DNA of 5,178 nucleotides, from assembly GCA_031260385.1 (NCBI GenBank), contig JAIRKB010000059.1, positions 1-5,178 of the forward strand, in the 5' to 3' direction. Below are positions 1 through 4,320 of this stretch, piece after piece. The notes beneath the pieces are model-generated. The model was not told the origin of the DNA and ran no database searches. It saw only the letters and a list, made by a program, of their open reading frames with translations. Every line of letters starts with the position of its first letter. Position 1 is the first letter of the stretch. A program made the translations under genes and the position numbers. This stretch comes from Propionibacteriaceae bacterium (lineage in GTDB: Bacteria; Actinomycetota; Actinomycetes; Propionibacteriales; Propionibacteriaceae).

Positions 1-219
1 CTTGATGACCTCAACCAGCTTGTTCAACTGCTTGACGATCTGCTCGAGGGTCGCCTCATCGGAAGTATTGGCGACAATCGTCATCCGGGAGAGGTCCTCA
101 CGCTCCGTCGGGCCGACCGACAGTGAATCGATATTGAAGTTACGCCGGGCAAACAGACTGGCGATGCGCGCTAGGACGCCGGGATTATCCTCGACTAGAA
201 CCGATAGCGTCGTGATCAT
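1..219 (-). CDS. ilvN: Acetohydroxyacid synthase small (regulatory) subunit, N-terminal part
   Basis: This is the first 73 codons of IlvN; the rest lies beyond the window edge, so the gene is cut by the window and not broken. The product is the regulatory subunit that binds the catalytic subunit IlvB, raises its activity and carries feedback inhibition by valine or other branched-chain amino acids. The visible part is an ACT domain: it opens MITTLSVLVEDNPGVLARIA, continues with a segment like NFNIDSLSVGPTE and then a strand like SRMTIVAN, all typical of IlvN. The ATG at 217-219 is chosen because it starts the family's usual N-terminus, has a GAGG ribosome site seven bases upstream, and overlaps the ilvB stop as ATGA. 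That four-base overlap implies coupled translation and equal supply of the two subunits. Confidence 0.95.
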   Translation of the reverse strand, partial: MITTLSVLVEDNPGVLARIASLFARRNFNIDSLSVGPTEREDLSRMTIVANTSDEATLEQIVKQLNKLVEVIK

Positions 220-1946
220 GATTGGTCCTCTCTCCACTGCGGAGCCATACCGCGGGCATACTTAATATCGTCATTGCTAGTGCCAGCCGCAACCATCGGC
301 CAGACAATTGCGTCCTTGCTGACAACGAATTCCACCACCACCGGGCGATCATTGATCGCCATCGCTTGGTTGATGACATCGTCGAGCTCTTCTTCGGATT
401 CGCAGCGCAAACCCACACAGCCCAAGGCCTCAGCTAGTTTCACAAAGTCCGGCAGCCGGTCGGTGTGCAGGTTGGTAGCTGAGTAGCGCTCGTTGTAGAA
501 CAGGGTTTGCCACTGGCGAACCATGCCTAGAACCTCATTATTCATGATGGCGATCTTGACCGGAATCCCGTTCAAAGCGCAGGTGACGAGCTCTTGGTTG
601 GTCATCTGGAAGCAGCCATCGCCGTCAATCCCCCAGACCACCTTATCGGGCTGGCCAACCTTGGCCCCCATCGTCGCCGGCACACAATAACCCATCGTGC
701 CTAGGCCACCAGAGCTCAACCACTGGTAGGGCTTTTCGTGGGGTAGGAAGTGGGCCGACCACATCTGGTGTTGACCAACTCCGGTCACGAAGATGGTGTC
801 CGGGCCAGCGATCTCACCGATCCGGGAGATCACCTCTTGGGGTTGGAGCTTGCCATCCCCAGCCTCGCCGCGTGAGACCGGATAGCGCTCGGCAAGCGAG
901 GTTAGGTACGCCACCCAGTCGGTCCAATCCGGGAGCTCCAGATCAGCTAGGTTACGCTCTAAATCGATCAACATCTGCTTGGCGTCACCAACGATCGGCA
1001 GATCAGCGGTGACATTCTTCGATATCTCCGCCGGGTCAATATCGCAGTGAATCACCTTGGCGTTCGGCGCGAAGCTCGACAGTTGACCGGTCACCCGGTC
1101 GTCGAAACGGGCCCCGACCGCGATGATCAAGTCGGTTTGTTGAAGCGCTCCCACGGCGGCAACCGTGCCGTGCATCCCAGCCAGTCCGAAGTTCAACGGA
1201 TGAGACCGTGGCAGGATCCCGCGAGCGGGCAGGGTGCCCACCACCGGCAGTTGCGCCCGGTCGACCAGGGCCCGGACTTCGTCAGCGGCGCGGGCTTTCG
1301 CCGTACCACCACCAATGAAGAGGACGGGTTTCTTGGCGGCGACGATCATTTGCGCCGCCTCGCGCACCTGACGGAAATGCGGGGTGACGGTCGGGCGATA
1401 GCCCGGCAGATCTAGCTCAATTGGCCAGCGCCAAGTGGTCGTCCCCGTGAAGGCGTCTTTGGCCATGTCGACTAGCACTGGGCCCGGACGACCGGTGGAA
1501 GCGATATGGAAGGCCTTAACTAGCGCTTCGGCAATATCATCCGCCCTGGAAATCAGGAAGTTGTGCTTGGTGATCGGGAAGGTGATCCCCCGGATATCGG
1601 CCTCCTGGAAGGCGTCCGTTCCAATCGAACCTGACGGCACCTGACCGGTGATCGCGACGATCGGCACCGAGTCCATGTGGGCATCGGCAAGGCCGGTCAC
1701 CAGGTTGGTCGCCCCGGGCCCGGAGGTCGCCATGCAAACCCCCACCCGTCCGGTGGCCATCGCGTAACCTTCCGCCGCGTGGGCGGCGCCTTGCTCATGC
1801 CGTACGAGAATGTGGCGGACCTTCGAATCGTACAACGGGTCGTATAGGGGAAGCATCACACCGCCGGGGATGCCAAAAGCTACTTCGACCCCCAGGGCCT
1901 CCAGCGTTCTCACCACTGCCTGAGCGCCGGTGATTGTGTTACTCAC
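216..1946 (-). CDS. ilvB: Acetohydroxyacid synthase large (catalytic) subunit
   Basis: This 576-residue, thiamine-diphosphate-dependent cytoplasmic enzyme condenses two pyruvates to acetolactate, or pyruvate with 2-ketobutyrate to acetohydroxybutyrate, opening valine, leucine and isoleucine synthesis. Its length is normal for the family. Visible landmarks are the catalytic Glu51 in RHEQGA, SGPGATN at 75-81, AFQE at 112-115, the FAD-domain segment GARFDDRVTG at 278-287, the GDG motif at 442-444 ending in NN at 469-470 (ThDP and Mg binding), and Trp479 in MVRQWQ, the position linked to 2-ketobutyrate preference and herbicide sensitivity. The start is GTG (1944-1946), supported by an AAAGGAG ribosome site six bases upstream (1953-1959) and the usual N-terminus. 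The stop overlaps the ilvN start. An attenuator lies directly upstream. No damage or missing key residue is seen. Confidence 0.97.
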   Translation of the reverse strand: MSNTITGAQAVVRTLEALGVEVAFGIPGGVMLPLYDPLYDSKVRHILVRHEQGAAHAAEGYAMATGRVGVCMATSGPGATNLVTGLADAHMDSVPIVAITGQVPSGSIGTDAFQEADIRGITFPITKHNFLISRADDIAEALVKAFHIASTGRPGPVLVDMAKDAFTGTTTWRWPIELDLPGYRPTVTPHFRQVREAAQMIVAAKKPVLFIGGGTAKARAADEVRALVDRAQLPVVGTLPARGILPRSHPLNFGLAGMHGTVAAVGALQQTDLIIAVGARFDDRVTGQLSSFAPNAKVIHCDIDPAEISKNVTADLPIVGDAKQMLIDLERNLADLELPDWTDWVAYLTSLAERYPVSRGEAGDGKLQPQEVISRIGEIAGPDTIFVTGVGQHQMWSAHFLPHEKPYQWLSSGGLGTMGYCVPATMGAKVGQPDKVVWGIDGDGCFQMTNQELVTCALNGIPVKIAIMNNEVLGMVRQWQTLFYNERYSATNLHTDRLPDFVKLAEALGCVGLRCESEEELDDVINQAMAINDRPVVVEFVVSKDAIVWPMVAAGTSNDDIKYARGMAPQWREDQS

Positions 1947-1970
1947 GCTCGTCTCCTTTCAAAAACCCAA

Positions 1971-2004
1971 GAAAAAACCCCCGTTGCCTTCTGGCAGACG
2001 AGGG
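1971..2004 (-). terminator. Intrinsic terminator of the ilvB attenuator
   Basis: Read on the minus strand, CCCTCGT pairs with ACGGGGG (one T-G wobble), then after a bulged C, TGCC pairs with GGCA around an AGAA loop. A run of six T follows directly (1972-1977). The structure ends 11 bases before the ilvB Shine-Dalgarno sequence and lies downstream of the short leader peptide. It is therefore best read as the regulated terminator of an attenuation system and not as the end of the HIT gene's transcript. The pairing is seen in the sequence; the role is inferred from position. Confidence 0.85.
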
Positions 2005-2005
2005 T

Positions 2006-2027
2006 GCGCGTATAGGGCTATACGCGC
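2006..2027 (-). promoter_or_regulatory. Perfect 10-bp hairpin following the leader peptide stop
   Basis: GCGCGTATAG and CTATACGCGC form a perfect ten-pair inverted repeat with only two bases between the arms, so the real loop is probably four or more. It starts one base after the leader peptide's TGA stop and ends one base before the terminator stem. In amino acid attenuators a hairpin here acts as the pause or protector structure, whose formation depends on where the ribosome is on the leader peptide. I could not find by eye a convincing alternative antiterminator pairing between this hairpin and the terminator arms, so the switch mechanism remains inferred. Confidence 0.75.
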
Positions 2028-2057
2028 TCACAAAAGTACGAGGTCCTTCCTCAACAT
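2028..2057 (-). CDS. ilvB leader peptide MLRKDLVLL (attenuator)
   Basis: This nine-codon reading frame (ATG TTG AGG AAG GAC CTC GTA CTT TTG TGA) ends in four consecutive branched-chain codons, Leu-Val-Leu-Leu, and six of its nine residues are Met, Leu or Val. It lies between the promoter and the attenuator hairpins, where a ribosome stalled for lack of charged Leu or Val tRNA would sit on the bases just before the first hairpin. No good ribosome binding site precedes it (a GGGA lies 12 bases up), and the likely transcription start falls on or next to the A of its ATG, so it would be translated leaderless. Leader-peptide attenuation of ilvBNC without a ribosome binding site is known in Corynebacterium glutamicum. 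There is no Ile codon here. The peptide itself needs no function beyond sensing. Confidence 0.75.
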   Translation of the reverse strand: MLRKDLVLL

Positions 2058-2064
2058 GAAGCTT

Positions 2065-2094
2065 ACTTTTCCCTACGCAGGTTTCCCCTGTCAA
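2065..2094 (-). promoter_or_regulatory. Probable ilvBN promoter
   Basis: On the minus strand a perfect TTGACA (2089-2094) is followed after 18 bases by AAAAGT (2065-2070), a weak -10 match (three of six). Seven further bases lead to the A of the leader peptide ATG at 2057, which is the expected distance for a transcription start. The -35 is strong evidence; the -10 is weak, as is common in actinobacteria. It lies between the HIT gene stop and the ilvB attenuator, with no better competing pair nearby. Confidence 0.55.
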
Positions 2095-2113
2095 ATCTGT
2101 TCGCATTCTGGAC

Positions 2114-2126
2114 GCCTCGTCGAGGC
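2114..2126 (-). other. Short GC-rich palindrome after the HIT gene
   Basis: GCCTCG and CGAGGC form a six-pair inverted repeat separated by one base, starting ten bases after the HIT gene stop. No T-run follows on the minus strand. It may help end the HIT transcript before the ilvB promoter, but a six-pair palindrome of this kind could also occur by chance. Confidence 0.3.
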
Positions 2127-2135
2127 CGCTCGCGC

Positions 2136-2549
2136 TCACCCGACCAACTCGGCTAACAATCCATCCAAGTCATCGGCGGCTTTGGGATCGCGGGACATCA
2201 TCTTGCCCATGCCCGCATGGTGGGCATAGCGCGGGATAATATGGACGTGGAAATGGAACATGGTCTGCCCAGCGATCTCGCCGGCATTAGCCAGGATATT
2301 GAACCCCACGGCGTCAAGGCGCTGCTTAAGGAGATCCGAGACCGCGACAATACCAGGAGCGACCTCCGCCCAGGCGGCCGCTTCGGTGACTCCATCATCA
2401 ACATGACGCCGGGGAACCACTAGGGTATGACCGCGGTGGAGGGGCATCAGATCGAGGAAGCCCACACAGGTGTCATCGGCGTAAACCTGCCGCGACGGGA
2501 CCTCCCCAGCGACGATTCGACAAAACAGGCAGTCACTAGCTTTCGACAT
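2136..2549 (-). CDS. HIT-family nucleotide hydrolase / transferase
   Basis: This 137-residue protein belongs to the histidine triad superfamily, small cytoplasmic dimers that cleave nucleoside phosphoramidates or dinucleoside polyphosphates through a nucleotidylated histidine. The triad is clear: HFHVHIIPR at 99-107, with His101 as the expected nucleophile. Before it come a GFNILANAGEIAGQ segment (82-95, phosphate binding) and GHTLVVPRRH (40-49). An N-terminal CLFC (Cys7, Cys10) together with His49 and His99 probably forms the structural zinc site seen in Bacillus Hit-type members. The start at 2549 is preferred over an in-frame ATG at 2579 because AAGGAG lies four bases upstream of it, CLFCRI then sits at the normal distance from the N-terminus, and the upstream ATG lies inside the likely -10 box. 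The exact substrate cannot be read from sequence. No functional link with ilvB is evident. Confidence 0.93.
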   Translation of the reverse strand: MSKASDCLFCRIVAGEVPSRQVYADDTCVGFLDLMPLHRGHTLVVPRRHVDDGVTEAAAWAEVAPGIVAVSDLLKQRLDAVGFNILANAGEIAGQTMFHFHVHIIPRYAHHAGMGKMMSRDPKAADDLDGLLAELVG

Positions 2550-2574
2550 AGGTCTCCTTAAAAGATTGTGATTA

Positions 2575-2602
2575 ATCATACCTGCCTTATGAAACGGCCA
2601 AA
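2575..2602 (-). promoter_or_regulatory. Probable promoter of the HIT gene
   Basis: TATGAT (2575-2580) is a five-of-six -10 match, placed so that transcription would begin about 18 bases before the HIT start codon and leave the AAGGAG ribosome site in the leader. The -35 is poor: TTTGGC at 2597-2602 with a 16-base spacer, lying inside the arm of the upstream terminator hairpin. The -10 is the real evidence. Confidence 0.5.
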
Positions 2603-2635
2603 GGGAGTGTCCCGGAAAGGCACACTCCCTTTGGC
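2597..2635 (-). terminator. Hairpin terminator after the repeat-protein gene
   Basis: GCCAAAGGGAGTGT (2597-2610) and ACACTCCCTTTGGC (2622-2635) form a perfect 14-pair stem around an 11-base loop. It lies about 30 bases beyond the stop of the secreted repeat protein and just before the HIT promoter. On the minus strand only GTTTC follows shortly after, so it lacks a real T-run; terminators without a T-run are common in actinobacteria. As a perfect stem it could act in both directions, but no plus-strand gene is seen here. Confidence 0.75.
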
Positions 2636-2637
2636 TC

Positions 2638-2667
2638 GGCCACCTGACTAGGTCAGGCTTGGTGGCC
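2638..2667 (-). other. Second hairpin touching the repeat-protein stop codon
   Basis: GGCCACC (2638-2644) pairs with GGTGGCC (2661-2667), and inside it CCTGAC and GTCAGG form an alternative inner stem around TAG. One arm ends in the TAG stop codon of the repeat protein. Together with the longer hairpin just downstream it makes a tandem structure, probably part of the same terminator or a 3' end protecting the mRNA. Confidence 0.5.
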
Positions 2668-4004
2668 TAGTAGCTGTAGCAGTAGTAGTAGCCGTAGCAC
2701 CAAACTGGTGGCACATAGACGGGCGGGCAATAGACGTACGAATACTGGAAGATCGCATACAAGTAGACGTTGCTCGATGGCATCGTCATCGAAGTCAAAC
2801 CAGTCGTCGCATAGCGATTAGTATTCCAACCCATGAACGTCCAACCCGGCTTGGTCGCCTTCGGCGTCAGATCAACCTTGGCACCAGGCGCCACGGCCTG
2901 AGAGAAGGCGTTTGTCGAACCACCATTAGAGGCCGCATCGTAGGTCACGGCATAGAGCGTCACCGGTGGCGGGCACTTGTCCCAAATCGCATATAGCGTC
3001 ACATTATTGGCTGGCATCACTAGGGTCCACAAGGCAGTGGTCGCATAGCGATTGGTGTTCCAACCAACGAAGTTATAACCCGACCTCGTCGCCTTCGGCG
3101 ACAAATCGACCGGATATCCGACCGTTACCGACACCGACTTAGCCGATGTCGAACCACCATTGGCATCGTAGCTCACCACATACGATTTCGCCGGTGGACA
3201 GTAAACAAAGATCGCATACAAGGTCACATTGCTGGCCGGCATCGTCATCGAATACATCCCGGAGGTCGCATAGCGATTAGTGTTCCAACCAACAAATTCC
3301 CAACCGGGCCTGGTAGCCTTCGGCGTCAGATCAACTGGCGAGCCAGCTTTCACCCAGACCGAGCCAGCTGAGGTGGTGCCACCATTGGTCGCCGCATCAT
3401 ATTTCACCACGAACTGGGAAACCGGAGTCGGCGTCGGGGCCGGCGGAGCGGGCTTCGGTGGTTTAACCGTTACATACCACTTGAAGTGCAGCCAGCAGTG
3501 ATACTTCTGATAACCCCAGTAGGAGTCCCAGACCGAATAGGCATTAACCCCGAAGGAGACATAGTAGATCACACCAGCTCTTAGGGTTACCGTGGTGTAG
3601 GCGCCATTGTTGTAGGCAAAAGCCGCGCGGCCCTTACCGTCATAGACCCCTACGGCTGGCATCTGGGAATTCGAGACCGATACCCAGCGGTTTCCGGACA
3701 TAGACTGGAGGTTCGCATCCTGAGCGGCGAAGGTGTAGTCACCGGATACATCAACCGTGAACTGATAATAGGCATAGCCGGTATAAGGATCGGATGAGTT
3801 GCTTGCCGCTGGAACAGCCGACTGCACATCTCCTTCGAGTGGGTTATCTGGGAAGTTAGCCCAGGTGCAAGCATTATCTATGGAGTTGCCACATCCAGCT
3901 GCTTCCGCAGCCGGCAAGACCTTATCTGCACCAACCACACCCCCCAAAAGTATCAGCCCCATGACGAGCAATAATTTAACGGACACAATTAGTTTCTTTA
4001 ACAT
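2667..4004 (-). CDS. Secreted protein with three InlB-type repeats and a Tyr/Cys-rich tail
   Basis: This 445-residue protein is probably exported. It begins MLKK, has a hydrophobic stretch at about 5-25, and a likely signal peptidase site around AEA-A at 33-36. Residues 37-180 are an unrecognised, aromatic-rich, beta-looking domain; the part FTVDVSGDYTF to VIYYVSFGV (82-153) loosely recalls pre-peptidase-type beta-sandwiches. A proline linker (181-195) leads to three InlB B-type (Listeria-Bacteroides, Flg_new) repeats at 198-266, 276-341 and 350-418, each with DL.PKAT...GW..GWNTNRYAT or close to it and MP..NV.LYAI near the end. Cys-Pro-Pro follows every repeat. The last 25 residues are mainly Tyr, Cys, Pro and Val. 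There is no LPXTG, no C-terminal membrane segment, and Cys38 is too far from the hydrophobic core for a good lipobox. The start has AAGGAAG seven bases upstream. Adhesion or surface roles are typical of such repeats, but function here is unknown. Confidence 0.9.
   Translation of the reverse strand: MLKKLIVSVKLLLVMGLILLGGVVGADKVLPAAEAAGCGNSIDNACTWANFPDNPLEGDVQSAVPAASNSSDPYTGYAYYQFTVDVSGDYTFAAQDANLQSMSGNRWVSVSNSQMPAVGVYDGKGRAAFAYNNGAYTTVTLRAGVIYYVSFGVNAYSVWDSYWGYQKYHCWLHFKWYVTVKPPKPAPPAPTPTPVSQFVVKYDAATNGGTTSAGSVWVKAGSPVDLTPKATRPGWEFVGWNTNRYATSGMYSMTMPASNVTLYAIFVYCPPAKSYVVSYDANGGSTSAKSVSVTVGYPVDLSPKATRSGYNFVGWNTNRYATTALWTLVMPANNVTLYAIWDKCPPPVTLYAVTYDAASNGGSTNAFSQAVAPGAKVDLTPKATKPGWTFMGWNTNRYATTGLTSMTMPSSNVYLYAIFQYSYVYCPPVYVPPVWCYGYYYCYSY
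2751..2957 (-). repeat. InlB-type repeat 3 (residues 350-418)
   Basis: This is the last of three repeats in the secreted protein. It runs from YAVTYDAASNGGST through DLTPKATKPGW and MGWNTNRYAT to MPSSNVYLYAIF. At DNA level the segment coding WNTNRYAT is nearly identical to the other two copies. It is followed by YSYVYCPP and the aromatic tail. Confidence 0.9.
2982..3179 (-). repeat. InlB-type repeat 2 (residues 276-341)
   Basis: This is the middle repeat and the closest to the family consensus at its start (VVSYDANGGST). It continues DLSPKATRSGY, FVGWNTNRYAT and MPANNVTLYAIW, then KCPPP. It lacks the two extra residues before NGG that repeats 1 and 3 carry, so it is slightly shorter. Confidence 0.9.
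3207..3413 (-). repeat. InlB-type repeat 1 (residues 198-266)
   Basis: This is the first repeat, directly after the proline linker. It contains VVKYDAATNGGTT, DLTPKATRPGW, FVGWNTNRYAT and MPASNVTLYAIF, then VYCPP. Each copy is expected to form a small ubiquitin-like beta fold of the kind seen in internalin B-repeats; that is family knowledge, not visible here. Confidence 0.9.
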
Positions 4005-4024
4005 ATGTTATCTTCCTTACCGGT

Positions 4025-4054
4025 AATAAACCGGGCTCCCCCGTCTTGAATCAA
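4025..4054 (-). promoter_or_regulatory. Candidate promoter, near option, for the repeat-protein gene
   Basis: TTGATT (4049-4054) and TTTATT (4025-4030) are separated by 18 bases on the minus strand, each matching four of six consensus bases. Transcription would start just before the AAGGAAG ribosome site, giving a leader of roughly 15-18 bases. If this is the real promoter, the seven-G run lies just upstream of the -35. It competes with the option at 4119-4148; I cannot choose between them. Confidence 0.3.
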
Positions 4055-4118
4055 TTCGATCCCCCCCGTGTGGAACCCCGTTTCCAATGAGCAATCAATT
4101 AGCGCACACGTTACCATG

Positions 4119-4148
4119 ACATTAATCATTGTCCTAGGGATTGCTCAA
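4119..4148 (-). promoter_or_regulatory. Candidate promoter, far option, for the repeat-protein gene
   Basis: TTGAGC (4143-4148) and TAATGT (4119-4124) are separated by 18 bases on the minus strand. The -35 lies within one arm of a 9-base inverted repeat whose other arm is at 4088-4096, which could be an operator pair. Use of this promoter would give a leader of about 108 bases containing the G-runs. Matches are moderate, so this is only a candidate. Confidence 0.3.
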
Positions 4149-4320
4149 AACTCATTTGTAAATAGGCCCACAATATGGACAACACCGCTTTGACTAGGCA
4201 ATACACAAATGTTGTTTGGTATTTACCTCAGACTAATGCACTGCAAACAATGTGTTTTGTCCACATATAAAGACAACAAGCCTGCATTTATGAGACAGCC
4301 AAGGAGCCAGAGCTGGAACA

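Larger units (their letters stand above)
4005..4320. other. AT-rich intergenic region between the repeat-protein gene and hisF
   Basis: These 316 bases hold no convincing gene on either strand. One sampled line (4201-4260) is about 33% GC, far below the genes around it. The half next to the repeat-protein gene has three C-runs on the plus strand (4076-4079, 4061-4067, 4038-4042), so G-runs on the coding strand, and a small CCGGT/ACCGG hairpin (4020-4034) just before the ribosome site. The middle has a 9-base inverted repeat (4088-4096 with 4139-4147). The hisF-proximal half (4151-4294) carries imperfect inverted repeats. No clear terminator for hisF was found. The promoter of the repeat protein must lie here. 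Confidence 0.8.

Noticed and set aside
1047..1415. A 122-codon plus-strand reading frame opposite ilvB
   Set aside because: It lies wholly within the well-supported ilvB coding sequence, has no ribosome site, and has a low-complexity shadow-like composition.
1947..2100. T-box riboswitch upstream of ilvB
   Set aside because: No T-box consensus (AGGGTGGNACCGCG-like) or stem I with a specifier loop is seen, and the short Leu/Val peptide gives a simpler explanation.
1939..2139. A 66-codon minus-strand reading frame spanning the ilvB leader and start
   Set aside because: It runs through the promoter, attenuator hairpins and T-run, its C-terminal part overlaps the ilvB ribosome site and start, and its protein resembles nothing. 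The short leader peptide and RNA structures explain the region better.
1930..2229. A 99-codon plus-strand reading frame opposite the ilvB leader and HIT gene end
   Set aside because: It crosses the attenuator and the C-terminal coding part of the HIT gene on the other strand, with no ribosome site and no recognisable domain.
3882..3897. Lipoprotein lipobox at AAGC (Cys38) of the repeat protein
   Set aside because: The hydrophobic core ends near residue 25, about 12 residues before the Cys, and position -3 is Ala; ordinary signal peptidase cleavage near residue 35 fits better.
4005..4320. A known riboswitch or CRISPR array in the AT-rich gap
   Set aside because: No regularly spaced direct repeats and no consensus of a riboswitch class I recognise (c-di-GMP, SAM, cobalamin, TPP) could be found by eye.
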